A stretch of DNA of 64,000 nt from Paenibacillus doosanensis (GCF_025060755.1 NZ_JANYUY010000021.1:1-64000); one strand, 5' to 3'. Positions 1 through 9,550 are shown, counted from the stretch's first letter. Program-made: numbers and translations. Notes: a model not told the origin generated them from the letters alone.

Positions 1-18
1 CTGCTAGTCATGAACCTC

Positions 19-56
19 GAAAAGAGACTCCGGGTTCTCTTTTTGCCTTTTTTGCA
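19..56 (+). terminator. Intrinsic terminator of a gene left of the window
   Basis: A short hairpin (AAGAGA paired with TCTCTT around a GC-rich loop) is followed by runs of T, and no gene precedes it in the window. It probably ends a plus-strand transcript that begins before position 1. The stem is short. Confidence 0.5.
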
Positions 57-178
57 ATGGCTCTGGTCGACCCTCTCATTCCGCTTACCCGTGATGCCGT
101 AAATTGCGACCCGTTCAGCAAGCCCTATGTTAAAATAGACGTACTTCCAATCATCGCTTACAAAAGGCGGGAAATTCC

Positions 179-1684
179 TTGACGATCTTGCTCATAGTGC
201 TCATGCTCGCGGCCATTGTGCTGTTCATTACCAAGTCGCGCAATCCGTCCGCCTATTGGATGGGCTTTGTCCTCGTAGGCTGGTTTCTCAGCATGGCCGG
301 ACTCATCCTGTTTATCGCCAAATACGGCGGGTTTTACTATAAAGTGAACATCGTTCTGTTCTTCAACGACAGCATCCGCAACTTCCTGCTGGATCTGCCG
401 ATCAAGATCGAAGGCATCAGCCGCATGATAACGATCGGGCGTTCCCTCTTCGTCTTCAGTCTCATCGGACTGTCCGTCACTCTCTTCTACTACCGCCCTT
501 TCAAGCAGCTGTGGAAAATTTTTGCGCTCAACACGCTGTTTCCGCTCGCCAACATTGTTTTCTACGATCCGGTTGTGTACAAATGGGCGCTGACCGCGCT
601 CGACCGCAGCTTCACCTATACGATCGGCTGGGTGACCCGCGGCTGGCTCGTCGTCTCGCTGCTCGTCTCGCTTGCGCTGATGATTCAGAAATACCGCAAA
701 ATGACGGTGCCTTGGGTCAAGAAGCAGAGCAAGCATATTTTATACGGCGTGTTTTCCCTGGTGCTCTTCTACTTTTATCTCGGATTCATGGGTCCTCTGC
801 AAGTATTCGACGTGCGCACTTATTATGTGCTCTATTCCGATTTTTCCAACTTCAATCCGCCGCTGACGCTGTTCGGCTGGTACGCCAGCATCGGCTTTAC
901 CGGCGTCCTGTCGCTCATCAGCATTTTATCCATTTGGCGCTATACGGAAGTGGAGAAATCGATGGGCAAGAGCGATCTGCAGCTGCAGCGCAAGCTGAAC
1001 ACGGCCAATATGGGGGCGCGCGTCTTCACCCATGCGATCAAAAACCAGCTGATTATGATTCAGCTGCTCATCCAGCAGGCCAAGCAGCAGACGGCTGCGG
1101 CTGCCGGGCAAGAGGGCGCCTCGAACGGCCCGCAAGAGACGCTGAACAAAGCTGGCGATATCGTCACGCATACGCTCGGCAGGCTCGACCAGCTGTACAA
1201 CTCGTTCAAGACGAATCAGCTGCAGCTGCGGGCGGTATCCGTTCGAACGCTGATCGGCCTTACGCTGGAGCGGCTTACCGCGCTTCCTCCCCATATCGCG
1301 CTGGAGACGGAGCTGCCTCCGGAAGAGGCGATGGTGCTGGCCGATGTCGAGCATTTGTCCGAAGCGCTGTACAATCTGCTCATTAATGCGGTCGAAGCGA
1401 TCGACGAGGAGAAGCGAGGCTTGGTTCGCGTGCACGGCTATGTCGAAGAGAGCTGGGTCATCATCCAGATTATCGATAACGGACCCGGCATTGAGCCGGA
1501 GCTGCTGGAGGCGATCTTCGATCCTTTTTACACAAGCAAAAACACGACGAAAAACTGGGGTATCGGCTTGTCTTACAGCAAGCATGTCGTGATGGGCCAT
1601 TACGGCCGGATACATGTGGAGAGCAAGCGGCGCGAAGGCAGCGTCTTTCAGGTGATTTTGCCGCTGTATGTGCTTAAACCTTAA
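179..1684 (+). CDS. Membrane sensor histidine kinase
   Basis: Sensor kinase of 501 aa starting at TTG, with AAGGCGG about 8 nt upstream. The first 250 residues hold about seven hydrophobic segments and form a membrane sensor. The phospho-acceptor is probably His285 in the motif FTHAIKNQ, followed by a helical linker. The HATPase_c domain shows an N box (Asn403), DNGPG (433-437), an F box FDPFYTSK (447-454) and GIGL (461-464), so the catalytic core looks intact. The response-regulator gene starts about 20 nt downstream, so the two form a two-component pair. The stimulus cannot be told from the sequence. Confidence 0.9.
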   Translation: MTILLIVLMLAAIVLFITKSRNPSAYWMGFVLVGWFLSMAGLILFIAKYGGFYYKVNIVLFFNDSIRNFLLDLPIKIEGISRMITIGRSLFVFSLIGLSVTLFYYRPFKQLWKIFALNTLFPLANIVFYDPVVYKWALTALDRSFTYTIGWVTRGWLVVSLLVSLALMIQKYRKMTVPWVKKQSKHILYGVFSLVLFYFYLGFMGPLQVFDVRTYYVLYSDFSNFNPPLTLFGWYASIGFTGVLSLISILSIWRYTEVEKSMGKSDLQLQRKLNTANMGARVFTHAIKNQLIMIQLLIQQAKQQTAAAAGQEGASNGPQETLNKAGDIVTHTLGRLDQLYNSFKTNQLQLRAVSVRTLIGLTLERLTALPPHIALETELPPEEAMVLADVEHLSEALYNLLINAVEAIDEEKRGLVRVHGYVEESWVIIQIIDNGPGIEPELLEAIFDPFYTSKNTTKNWGIGLSYSKHVVMGHYGRIHVESKRREGSVFQVILPLYVLKP

Positions 1685-1706
1685 AACAGGGGAGATGAAT
1701 GGGACG

Positions 1707-2402
1707 ATGACGACACCGATTCGGGTCATTGTGGCGGAGGATCTCGACGTGCTGAGGGATCATTTCTGCGAGCTGATCTCGCGGGAACGCGATATGGAGA
1801 TCGTAGCGCAGGCATCGAGCGGCAAGCAGGTGCTGCAGCTGCTGCAGGAGAAGCAGGCGGACATCATTGTGATGGACATCGAGATGGATATGAAGCATGA
1901 CGGCATTATTACGGCGCAGAAGGTGCTGCTGCAGTACCCGTATATGAAAATCGTATTTTTGACCGTTCACGAGGATGACGAGACGGTGTTCAACGCCTTC
2001 GAGACGGGGGCCGTCGATTACGTGCTGAAGACCAGTTCGCCCGAGGAGATCATAAGCAGCATCCGCAACGCTTACGACGGCATCGTCCTGATCCGGCCGG
2101 AATTTTCGTATAAGATCAAGAACGAGTTTTCCCGCATCCGCCGCAACGAGGAGAGCTTGCTGAAGGCGACGATTATTTTGTCGCAGATGACTCCGACCGA
2201 GCTGGAAATTCTCGAGCTGCTGCTTAAGGACATGAAGGTCGCGGAAATCGCCAAATACCGGCAGGTCGAGCTGTCGACGATCAAATCGCAGATCAACATG
2301 ATCCTCAAAAAATTCAACAAGAAGCGATCCAAGGAAGTGACGGCGATGCTGCGCGATCTGAACGTGCAGCAGCTCATTCATAAAGTGCGCGGCGGAAGCT
2401 GA
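1707..2402 (+). CDS. NarL/LuxR-type response regulator
   Basis: Partner of the preceding kinase, 231 aa. I chose the ATG at 1707 because the receiver fold begins directly with TPIRVIVAEDLD and GGGGAG lies 12 nt upstream; an in-frame ATG at 1695 overlaps that site. The receiver domain (1-120) has the acidic pair Glu11/Asp12, the phospho-acceptor Asp57 in VMDIEMD and the conserved Lys in VLKTSSP. The C-terminal segment (about 155-215) looks like a LuxR-class helix-turn-helix: LTPTELEIL followed by VAEIAK and STIKSQI. It is probably a DNA-binding transcription regulator; the targets are unknown. Confidence 0.9.
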   Translation: MTTPIRVIVAEDLDVLRDHFCELISRERDMEIVAQASSGKQVLQLLQEKQADIIVMDIEMDMKHDGIITAQKVLLQYPYMKIVFLTVHEDDETVFNAFETGAVDYVLKTSSPEEIISSIRNAYDGIVLIRPEFSYKIKNEFSRIRRNEESLLKATIILSQMTPTELEILELLLKDMKVAEIAKYRQVELSTIKSQINMILKKFNKKRSKEVTAMLRDLNVQQLIHKVRGGS

Positions 2403-2421
2403 AATCGTCCCGAAAAAGCCA

Positions 2422-2451
2422 TTGACCCCAGGCGAGGTTCAATGATAAGAT
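2422..2451 (+). promoter_or_regulatory. Possible sigma-A promoter of guaB
   Basis: TTGACC at 2422-2427 and TAAGAT at 2446-2451 are separated by 18 nt and lie between the response-regulator stop and the guaB ribosome site. The -35 element is good; the -10 element is weak. Confidence 0.45.
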
Positions 2452-2507
2452 TGAAAAAATTTACTTGTCGAGCCTGTCCAAAAACGATCCAAGGGGGAAT
2501 CAATGAA

Positions 2508-4007
2508 GTGGCTACGTATTATTTGGAACCGTCCCGCACGTTCAGCGAATTTCTGTTAATTCCGAATTTGACGACCAAGGAGTGCACTCCGGCGAACGTT
2601 CGCCTGAAGACGCCTCTGGTCAAGTACAAGCAAGGGGAAGCGCCGGCAATTTCGCTCAATATCCCGTTCTCCTCCGCCGTCATGCAGGCCGTATCCGACG
2701 ACGGCATGGCTATCGCCCTCGCCCGCTGCGGCGGCATCTCGTTCATCTTCGGCTCGCAGTCGGTCGCGGATCAGGCCGCAATGGTCCGCAAGGTCAAAGG
2801 CTACAAAGCCGGCTTCGTCGTCAGCCGCTCCAACCTGACTCCGGAGCATACGCTCGCCGACGTGCTGGCGCTCAAAGAGCAGACCGGCCATGCCACCGTC
2901 GCCGTCACGGAAGACGGCACCGCCAAGGGCAAGCTGCTCGGCATCGTAACGAGCCGCGACTACCGGATCAGCCGCGATTCGCAAGACAAGCCGATCCGCG
3001 ACTTCATGACCCCCTTCGCCTCGCTGATTTACGGCCAATCCGGCATTACGCTATCCGAGGCCAACGATCTCATCTGGGAGCATAAGCTGAACTGTCTGCC
3101 TATCGTGGATGAGCGGCAATGCCTCGATTACCTCGTATTCCGCAAAGATTACGACGCCCACAAGGAAAATCCGCTTGAGCTGCTGGACGCCAACAAAAGC
3201 TATATCGTCGGCGCCGGCATCAATACCAAAGACTACAAAGAACGCGTGCCTGCGCTCGTCGAAGCCGGCGTAGACGCGCTCGTCATCGATTCGTCGGACG
3301 GCTACAGCGAATGGCAGCGCGAAACGGTGCAGTACGTCAAGGAAAACTTCGACGTGAAGATCGGCGCCGGCAACGTCGTCGACCGCGAAGGCTTCCTGTA
3401 TCTGGTCGAATCGGGAGCCGATTTCGTCAAGGTCGGCATCGGCGGCGGATCGATCTGCATCACCCGCGAGCAGAAGGGCATCGGGCGCGGTCAAGCTTCC
3501 GCCGTGATGGAGGTCGTCGAAGCGAGGGATCAATACTTCAAGGAAACGGGCATCTACGTGCCGATCTGCTCGGACGGCGGCATCGTGCACGACTACCATA
3601 TTACGCTGGCGCTGGCCATGGGCGCGGATTTCGTTATGATGGGCCGCTATTTCGCGCGCTTTGACGAAAGCCCGACCCGCAAGCTGAGAGTCGGCAACAA
3701 CTTCGTCAAGGAGTTCTGGGGCGAGGGCTCGAACCGGGCGCGCAACTGGCAGCGGTACGATACCGGCGGCAAGAGCGGTCTCTTGTTCGAGGAAGGCGTC
3801 GATTCGTACGTGCCTTATGCGGGCAGCCTGCAGGAAAATCTCGACAAGACGATCGGCAAAATCAAATCGACGATGTGCAACTGCGGCGCCACCAGCATTG
3901 AGGAGCTGCAGCTCGTCGCGCGGATTACGCTCGTTTCGGCGACAAGCCTTGTCGAAGGCGGAGCGCATGACGTCATTTTGAAGGAAAGCAGTCTTTCGGA
4001 AGAGTAA
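2508..4007 (+). CDS. guaB: IMP dehydrogenase
   Basis: Oxidises IMP to XMP with NAD+, the committed step of guanine nucleotide synthesis. The GTG at 2508 is preferred because AAGGGGG lies 10 nt upstream and the protein then begins [12 protein letters not shown], the family's usual N-terminus; the upstream ATG at 2442 adds 22 unrelated residues. The protein has 499 aa. A CBS pair is inserted at about 105-225. The barrel carries the IMP/NAD loop DSSDG (261-265) and the catalytic loop [10 protein letters not shown] with Cys317, followed by GIGRGQ. The Arg418-type flap region is represented by [12 protein letters not shown]. It is intact and stands alone between terminators. Confidence 0.96.
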   Translation: MATYYLEPSRTFSEFLLIPNLTTKECTPANVRLKTPLVKYKQGEAPAISLNIPFSSAVMQAVSDDGMAIALARCGGISFIFGSQSVADQAAMVRKVKGYKAGFVVSRSNLTPEHTLADVLALKEQTGHATVAVTEDGTAKGKLLGIVTSRDYRISRDSQDKPIRDFMTPFASLIYGQSGITLSEANDLIWEHKLNCLPIVDERQCLDYLVFRKDYDAHKENPLELLDANKSYIVGAGINTKDYKERVPALVEAGVDALVIDSSDGYSEWQRETVQYVKENFDVKIGAGNVVDREGFLYLVESGADFVKVGIGGGSICITREQKGIGRGQASAVMEVVEARDQYFKETGIYVPICSDGGIVHDYHITLALAMGADFVMMGRYFARFDESPTRKLRVGNNFVKEFWGEGSNRARNWQRYDTGGKSGLLFEEGVDSYVPYAGSLQENLDKTIGKIKSTMCNCGATSIEELQLVARITLVSATSLVEGGAHDVILKESSLSEE

Positions 4008-4011
4008 AAGA

Positions 4012-4053
4012 CAAAAAGCCGGCGGAAGGTCATCCCTTCCACTGGCTTTTTCC
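4012..4053. terminator. Bidirectional intrinsic terminator
   Basis: AAAAAGCC and GGCTTTTT flank a stem of GGAAGG paired with CCTTCC around the loop TCAT. It sits between the converging guaB gene and the substrate-binding protein gene, with A/T tracts on both sides, so it can serve both strands. Confidence 0.8.
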
Positions 4054-4066
4054 ATGATGACGCCGA

Positions 4067-5137
4067 TTATTGGCTCGTCGCTTTGAGGAACGGATCGGTG
4101 ACGATGAACTGATCCGCCGGCACGACTTCCTTCAGGCTGCCGTTCTGTACGAACAGCTTCTCCAGATTTTCATACCATTTCTTCGCCGTTCCGTCCTTGA
4201 ACGCATCGGCCACCCGTTTATTATCCAGCCATTCGAGCGAGTCCAGCTGCAGCTTCAACGATTCTTCGGGAACCTGCGTATAGGCGGCGGTCATTTTGAT
4301 CGCTTCGTCCTTGTTTTTCAATTTGTAGTCGGTCGTCTGTGCGATCGCTTTCAGAAATTGCTGCACAAGCTCCGGCTTCTCCTGGAAAAACTTCGGATTC
4401 ACAACCCAGCTGGCCGGGAATATATAGTCCGGGAAAAAGTCGCTGTTATCGCCCAGCTTCACCATATTTTCTTTGCCGACCTGCTTCTCGATCTCCTGCG
4501 TATACGGCGACCAGATCGCCACCGCGTCCACCTTGCCGGCGACATACGCGGAAACCGCACCGGCTACGTCCATATTGACAATGTTCACATCGCTCGGCTT
4601 CAAACCGCCTTTTTCCAAACCGAGGTTCAGTACCATTTCGCCTGACGTTCCTTTCGGCACGCCGACCGTCTTGCCTTTCAGGTCTTTCCATTCTTTAATG
4701 CCCGATTTCTTGGTGGCGAACACCATGTCGCTCTTGCCTAAGCTGACGATATCGATAATATGCCCTTTGCCCTGCGCCGCCAGGAACGTAGCTCCCGGTC
4801 CGATGTAAGCGATATCGATATCGCCCGAAGCCATCGCCTGGAATTCCGGCGGGCCGCTTAAAAATTTCACGGCGTTGACGTTGATTCCGGCTTCCTTGAA
4901 ATAACCTTTCTCCTCGCCGATGACGATCGGAGTCGCGCCGTTCATATCCGGCATATAAGCTACATTGATCGTAGGCAGCTTGCCTGCCGGTTTGTTCGGC
5001 TCCGGCGTCTGGGCCGGAGAGGCGGCGCCGCCTCCGCCGCTCGGGGCGCCCGAGGAGCAGGCGGCCAGCACGAGCAGGATGCTGAGCATAATGGCGGCGA
5101 TAGGAAGCTTAAGCGATAATTTCGACTTGCGAACCAT
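4067..5137 (-). CDS. SsuA/TauA-family substrate-binding lipoprotein
   Basis: Extracellular binding protein of an ABC importer, 356 aa. The signal peptide ends in a lipobox, LVLAACSS, so it is probably membrane anchored. The mature part has the NMT1/OpuAC-like fold of sulfonate, nitrate and taurine binding proteins, with the typical segments VAYMPDMNGA near the start and DIAYIGPG about 80 residues later. An AAGGAGAG ribosome site precedes the ATG. It is the last gene of the order sulfatase, permease, ATPase, binding protein. The operon context points to a sulfur-containing organic substrate such as a sulfate ester or sulfonate. This is inferred from the neighbours, not from the pocket. Confidence 0.88.
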   Translation of the reverse strand: MVRKSKLSLKLPIAAIMLSILLVLAACSSGAPSGGGGAASPAQTPEPNKPAGKLPTINVAYMPDMNGATPIVIGEEKGYFKEAGINVNAVKFLSGPPEFQAMASGDIDIAYIGPGATFLAAQGKGHIIDIVSLGKSDMVFATKKSGIKEWKDLKGKTVGVPKGTSGEMVLNLGLEKGGLKPSDVNIVNMDVAGAVSAYVAGKVDAVAIWSPYTQEIEKQVGKENMVKLGDNSDFFPDYIFPASWVVNPKFFQEKPELVQQFLKAIAQTTDYKLKNKDEAIKMTAAYTQVPEESLKLQLDSLEWLDNKRVADAFKDGTAKKWYENLEKLFVQNGSLKEVVPADQFIVTDPFLKATSQ

Positions 5138-5162
5138 AAGAATCTCTCCTTTAAATATGAGA

Positions 5163-5990
5163 CTATTTTGCCACTTCCAGGTATTCGCGATACACCTTGG
5201 ACCAGATCTCGTTCTTGATTTGCACGAACCGCTCGTCCAGCTTCGTCGCCTGATCCCGCGGGTAAGGAATGTCGACGTCGATAATTTCCTTGATCCGTCC
5301 CGGTCTGGCGCTCATGATGATCACCTTCTGGGCCAAAATGACGGCTTCCTCGACATCATGCGTGATGAAGAAGCAGGTTTTTTTCTCCGTCTGCCACGTC
5401 TTGAGCAGCTCTTCCTGCAGCTGCGCCCGCGTCTGGGCGTCCAGCGCGCCGAACGGTTCATCCATCAGCAGCACCTCCGGCTGCACCGCGTAAGCTCTGG
5501 CAATCGCCACGCGCTGCTTCATCCCGCCGGACAGCTCCTTCGGATAAGCGTGGGCGAAATCCTTCAGCCCGACGATCTCCAAATATTTCTCCGCCGTCTC
5601 CTTCCGCTCATGCTTGCTAAGGCCGCGCAGCTTCAATCCGAATTCGACGTTTTTCAGCACCGTCTTCCACGGGAACAGCGCATACTGCTGGAAGACGACG
5701 CCCCGTTCTTTGCCCGGCCCCTTGACTTCCACCCCGTCGACCTTCACCGAGCCGGAGGTCGCCTCTTCGAGACCGGCGATAATGTTGAGCAGCGTCGTTT
5801 TGCCGCAGCCGCTCGGGCCGACGACGCAGACGAACTCGTTCTGATGAATGGTCAGATCGGTGTTTTGCAGCGCGGTCACGTCGCCGCTGCGCCCTTTATA
5901 AATTTTGGACAATCCGCTGATTTCAATCTTGGGACGGCTCTGCTCCTGCTGAGCCTTCGCGATCTCTAGGCGTTGCGTACTTCCTGCCAT
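5163..5990 (-). CDS. SsuB/TauB-family ABC transporter ATPase
   Basis: ATPase subunit of the importer, 275 aa. Walker A is GPSGCGKTT (58-66), the signature is LSGGMKQ (153-159) and Walker B is VLLMDEP (173-179), followed by the switch His in FFITHDVEEA. The Q-loop text QQYALFPWKT is typical of the nitrate/sulfonate/taurine class. The start overlaps the end of the permease gene by 25 nt, which implies translational coupling. It energises uptake through the adjacent permease. Confidence 0.92.
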   Translation of the reverse strand: MAGSTQRLEIAKAQQEQSRPKIEISGLSKIYKGRSGDVTALQNTDLTIHQNEFVCVVGPSGCGKTTLLNIIAGLEEATSGSVKVDGVEVKGPGKERGVVFQQYALFPWKTVLKNVEFGLKLRGLSKHERKETAEKYLEIVGLKDFAHAYPKELSGGMKQRVAIARAYAVQPEVLLMDEPFGALDAQTRAQLQEELLKTWQTEKKTCFFITHDVEEAVILAQKVIIMSARPGRIKEIIDVDIPYPRDQATKLDERFVQIKNEIWSKVYREYLEVAK

Positions 5991-6727
5991 CCGGTTAGCC
6001 TCCTTTCCAAGAAGAGAACGAACTTATCCATGGCCAAGCCGATGATGCCGATGACGATAATGCCGAGAATGACGACTTCCATCCGGAAGTAGAGGCTCGC
6101 TTCCATAATCATATTGCCGAGCCCCTTGTTCGCTCCCGTCAGCTCCGCCGCCACCAGCGTCGTCCACGCGGCGGCAAGACCGAGTCTTACGCCGACAAGA
6201 ATATAGGGAAACGATGCCGGTACGATGACTTCGAAGAAAATATCTCTATCTCTTGCTCCCAGCACCCGCGAAGCGCGGATTAAGGTCGGGTCCACGTTGC
6301 GGACGCCCTGGAAGATCGAAATGACCATAACCAGGAAGGTCGAAACGAAGATAACCGTCACTTTGGCCGATTCTCCAACCCCCTGCGCTACGATAACGAG
6401 CGGAATGAGGGCGATCGGCGGAATTGTCCGGAAAAACTGAATCCATGGCTCCACTACGGAGCGGACGACGCTGTACCAGCCCATCAGGAAAGCGACCGGT
6501 ATCGCTACGATCAGTCCGAGCGAGAAGCCGCCGAGAACCCGGAACAAGCTTGCGCCTACATTCGTCCACATGCGTCCGCTCGCCGTTTCGGAGATGAAGG
6601 TTTTGACGACAATGGTCGGATTGGTAATAATGGCTCCAATCGCCGGAATGGCCGACAAGATATACCAGAGCACGATCCCGATAACGATCGAGACGGCCGT
6701 AAGCAGGGAGTGCGGCATCTTTTTCAT
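5966..6727 (-). CDS. SsuC/TauC-family ABC transporter permease
   Basis: Membrane channel of the importer, 253 aa. The ATG at 6727 is chosen because AAGGAGG lies about 9 nt upstream and the protein then begins MKKMPHSLLTAV followed by the first membrane segment; longer in-frame versions have no such site. About six hydrophobic segments are visible. The cytoplasmic coupling loop reads RASRVLGARDRDIFFEVIVPASFP, here split by context, and matches the EAA motif of this permease class. It overlaps the ATPase gene by 25 nt and starts 14 nt after the sulfatase stop codon. Confidence 0.9.
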   Translation of the reverse strand: MKKMPHSLLTAVSIVIGIVLWYILSAIPAIGAIITNPTIVVKTFISETASGRMWTNVGASLFRVLGGFSLGLIVAIPVAFLMGWYSVVRSVVEPWIQFFRTIPPIALIPLVIVAQGVGESAKVTVIFVSTFLVMVISIFQGVRNVDPTLIRASRVLGARDRDIFFEVIVPASFPYILVGVRLGLAAAWTTLVAAELTGANKGLGNMIMEASLYFRMEVVILGIIVIGIIGLAMDKFVLFLERRLTGWQEVRNA

Positions 6728-6741
6728 GGTCGTTGTCCTCC

Positions 6742-8202
6742 TTATCCGTCGTATGCCGGCTGCACGGCTTCTCTGCTGTAGGTGCTCCGCAGCTTCTCGG
6801 CGGCTTCCTTCCAGCCCTTCTGATTCAGCCGCCGCACCCAATCGTTGGCGCTCAGATATTTCCAAGGGCCCGTTTCGATCACCTTCTGCATCGGATCGAC
6901 CTTATAGCCCGGCTTGCGGGCCTGCTCATGCTGCCACTGGGACAGCCGGTGATCCATTTCTTTCACGATCTCGGGATGCCGGTCGGCTACATTCGTCGTC
7001 TGGTTCGGATCGGCGATCATGTCATAGAGCGTCACTTCGTCAAAATGCAGATACAATCCCGGATGATACGTGCGGATAAAATACCAGCGCTCGTCCCGAA
7101 CCGCCCTCTGGCATACGTACAGAGCGTGATCCATCACCAGATAGTCGCGTCCCTGCCAATGCTCGCCATGCAGCGCCGGAAGGAACGACTGACCGTCCCA
7201 GCCCGACGGTACTTTGAGCCCGGCCATCTCCGCTATCGTCGCTATGACGTCGACATTGTAGACGAACCCGTCGATGGCCGTTCCCTTGTTCTCCATCCCC
7301 GGAGCCTTGATGATCAACGGCAGATGATGCACCGCTTCGGTAGCGCTTGCATGTTCGGCATAAATTCCTTGCTCTCCCATCGATTCGCCATGATCGGCGC
7401 TGATAATGAAGCATACCTCATCCTCGATGCCGAGCTCCCTCAGCGTCTCCAGCAGCTCTCCGACATGCTTATCCATGTAGCTGATGCCGCCGTCGTAGCC
7501 GTCGACCGCATGCTTGAAATCGCTGCGGTTTGCGATCTGCCCCGGCATCGTCGCCGGATATTTATCCCCCCAATGCAGGAACGGCGCGGATCGCGGAAAG
7601 CTGTGTTCCTGCTGCGCGGCAATCGCCGCTTCATCCGGGAACGCCTTAGCCGGCGAATCCTTCCACTGCTCCATATACTCGATCGGATACGTATAGAACG
7701 TGTGCGGGTCCCAATATTGAATGTGCAGGAAGTAATTGTCTTCCTTGCCGTGCTGCCGCAGCCACGGAATGACCGAAGCGTTCACTTCGTCGGCGTTTTC
7801 GTTGCCTTCTTTTAGCGAATGGGTGTGCACTTCATTCCATCCGGCAAAATACCACCAAGCATGGTGACGGTCGCCGAAGGTCGAAAACGTAACCGTTTTC
7901 ATTCCTGCTTCACGCAAATAACGGGTGAAAAAAGGGATTTCCTTGCTGTGTCCGTCCCCTTCGGGATATTGGAATTCTCCCCCGGGTCCCCAGTGCGTAA
8001 GCGCGCCGTGATGAATGCCGAACCGGCCGGAAATGAAGCTGCCCCGCGACGGCACGCAAGGTGATGAAGCGCAGTAGCAATCGTTGAAGCGGACGCCTTG
8101 CGCGGCGATCGCATCGATGTTGGGCGTCGTATTCCGGTGATACCCGTAGCAGCCCATATGATCCGGCCGCAGCGAGTCGATGTCCAAATAAATGATTCTC
8201 AT
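6742..8202 (-). CDS. Type I sulfatase, probably cytoplasmic
   Basis: Hydrolyses sulfate esters, 486 aa. The signature C-V-P-S-R lies at Cys49-Arg53, followed by GSFISGR; in this family the Cys is converted to formylglycine. Metal ligands are visible in YLDIDSLRPDH near the start and in SADHGES in the second half. No signal peptide is seen (the start is MRIIYLDIDS), so the enzyme should act inside the cell on an imported substrate. It is the first gene of the operon, with GGAGG before the ATG and an importer encoded directly downstream. Similar proteins are annotated as sulfatases or as phosphonate or choline sulfatase relatives; the exact substrate is unknown. Confidence 0.88.
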   Translation of the reverse strand: MRIIYLDIDSLRPDHMGCYGYHRNTTPNIDAIAAQGVRFNDCYCASSPCVPSRGSFISGRFGIHHGALTHWGPGGEFQYPEGDGHSKEIPFFTRYLREAGMKTVTFSTFGDRHHAWWYFAGWNEVHTHSLKEGNENADEVNASVIPWLRQHGKEDNYFLHIQYWDPHTFYTYPIEYMEQWKDSPAKAFPDEAAIAAQQEHSFPRSAPFLHWGDKYPATMPGQIANRSDFKHAVDGYDGGISYMDKHVGELLETLRELGIEDEVCFIISADHGESMGEQGIYAEHASATEAVHHLPLIIKAPGMENKGTAIDGFVYNVDVIATIAEMAGLKVPSGWDGQSFLPALHGEHWQGRDYLVMDHALYVCQRAVRDERWYFIRTYHPGLYLHFDEVTLYDMIADPNQTTNVADRHPEIVKEMDHRLSQWQHEQARKPGYKVDPMQKVIETGPWKYLSANDWVRRLNQKGWKEAAEKLRSTYSREAVQPAYDG

Positions 8203-8250
8203 TATGACTGATGCCTCCTGCCAATTGATTTGCGAGTGGGATTACTGCTA

Positions 8251-8279
8251 ATTATAGAGGAGGTCCGAGGGGCTCAAAA
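8251..8279 (-). promoter_or_regulatory. Sigma-A-like promoter of the sulfatase operon
   Basis: On the minus strand TTTTGA (8279-8274) and TATAAT (8256-8251) are separated by 17 nt and lie about 50 nt upstream of the sulfatase start. The -10 element is perfect. Confidence 0.6.
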
Positions 8280-8337
8280 GGTTGAACTATTTTCAAACCT
8301 TTTGGGGAGGCATCATGGGGATATGCGGTCTATATAA

Positions 8338-8373
8338 AACGAGTGCGACCCGCAGCCATGGACTGCGGGTCGC
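8338..8373 (-). terminator. Intrinsic terminator, 11-bp GC stem
   Basis: GCGACCCGCAG (8345-8355) and CTGCGGGTCGC (8363-8373) form a perfect 11-bp stem around a 7-nt loop. On the minus strand ACTCGTTTT follows, so it most likely ends transcription of the ATPase gene at 8475. The rest of 8280-8474 shows nothing else. Confidence 0.6.
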
Positions 8374-8474
8374 AAATCTATATTAAGGGGGGTCACTGTC
8401 TATAATACAGAACGATGCTTAAAATCACCTGAAAGGAAGGTTATGTTTTCCTTAAAATATGCCCGATATTAGCG

Positions 8475-9185
8475 TCAATCCTCGAACAGCTCGGCCAAAA
8501 CCGCCTTCCGGTTTTCCAAAAATCTTCGGGTGACGATATAATGCAGCGTGTTCTCGTAACGGATCTCTTCCAGCGGCGAGCTGTCGAAATTCCAGATTTG
8601 CGCGTTCGGATAACCGAGCAGAATCGGCGAATGGGTCGCGATAATAAATTGCGCGTCTTTCTCCAAATCTTTGATAATGCGCAGCAGCGCCAATTGACGG
8701 GCTGGAGACAGCGCGGCCTCCGGCTCGTCGAGCAAATAGATCGCTTTTTTGCCGAACCGGTGCCGGAACAACGACAAAAACGCTTCTCCGTGCGATTGCT
8801 TATGCAAGGAACGACCTCCGTAATATTTAAGGCTCTCCGGCATCTTGTCAATATGGGTGGCAAAATGATAGAACGTCTCCGCGCGCAGAAAAAAACCGTT
8901 CGTCACTTTAGGCATCCAGGACAGCCGCATATAATCTCCGAGCGAAGCTCCGGAAGCTTCCACTTCGTACGTGTTGTTTCTCCCGCCTCCGGCCGTATTG
9001 AAGCCGCATTGATAGGCGATCGCCTCCAAAATCGTCGACTTGCCCGAACCGTTCTCTCCGACGAAAAACGTCACGTTGCCGTTCAAAGCGATCGTGCCGG
9101 CATCCCGCAGCACAGGAATCGAGAACGGATATTCCGCCGGTTGCGGAAACCGGCTTCTTAAAATTTCCACGCTTTTCAGAAACAC
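8475..9185 (-). CDS. AAA-family ATPase (COG3910-like, ABC/SMC fold)
   Basis: Predicted soluble ATPase of about 236 aa. The GTG at 9185 is preferred because GGAGGTG ends 6 nt upstream and the protein then begins VFLKSVEILRS, the usual start of this group; the longer frame runs through non-coding-looking sequence. Walker A is VGENGSGKST and Walker B is AIYLLDEPEAAL, followed by the switch text FIIATHSPILLG. The ABC signature region GEAFLSLF is atypical, as in this family. It has no operon partner. The cellular role is unknown. Confidence 0.8.
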   Translation of the reverse strand: MFLKSVEILRSRFPQPAEYPFSIPVLRDAGTIALNGNVTFFVGENGSGKSTILEAIAYQCGFNTAGGGRNNTYEVEASGASLGDYMRLSWMPKVTNGFFLRAETFYHFATHIDKMPESLKYYGGRSLHKQSHGEAFLSLFRHRFGKKAIYLLDEPEAALSPARQLALLRIIKDLEKDAQFIIATHSPILLGYPNAQIWNFDSSPLEEIRYENTLHYIVTRRFLENRKAVLAELFED

Positions 9186-9550
9186 AAGTCTCACCTCCAC
9201 CAAAGGGAACGTATGTTTCTGTAGTATACAGCAAGCCGGCCGATTTGGAAAGCTCGGGAGTAAGGCGGAAGGCTTGCGCTGCGGAGAACTAATCGCAATG
9301 TTTAATATCCGCTTATTTGGTAAATGAATGTATAGAAGCATGAGAAGCGTGGTGAAAAAAGAGCGGAGGGGCCATTTGAAGCTGGAAAAGCGTTAGCGCT
9401 CGCCTTTGAAAACGGATTTTGTCCATAGAAAAAGGAGACGACACTCCAAAAATCCGGTTTCAACAGTTATTGGAAGACCAAATGGGCGCCGCAGCGGACT
9501 TTTTCATCTCGCTTTTAGATAGAACGTTCAAAACAAAATGGGGGTCTATA
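9186..9550. other. Intergenic region between divergent genes
   Basis: The minus-strand ATPase and the plus-strand LTA synthase diverge here. An open frame in phase with the LTA synthase extends back to a TTG at 9419, and an AAAGGAG sits at 9430, but the peptide it would add looks unlike the family. No convincing promoter, terminator or RNA was found. Confidence 0.4.

Noticed and set aside
926-1729. Long antisense frame under the first histidine kinase
   Set aside because: High-GC coding DNA gives many long antisense frames. This one has no motif or ribosome site, while the plus-strand kinase is complete.
3051-4055. 334-codon antisense frame opposite guaB
   Set aside because: Shadow of the conserved guaB reading frame; it is Arg- and Asp-rich with no recognisable domain.
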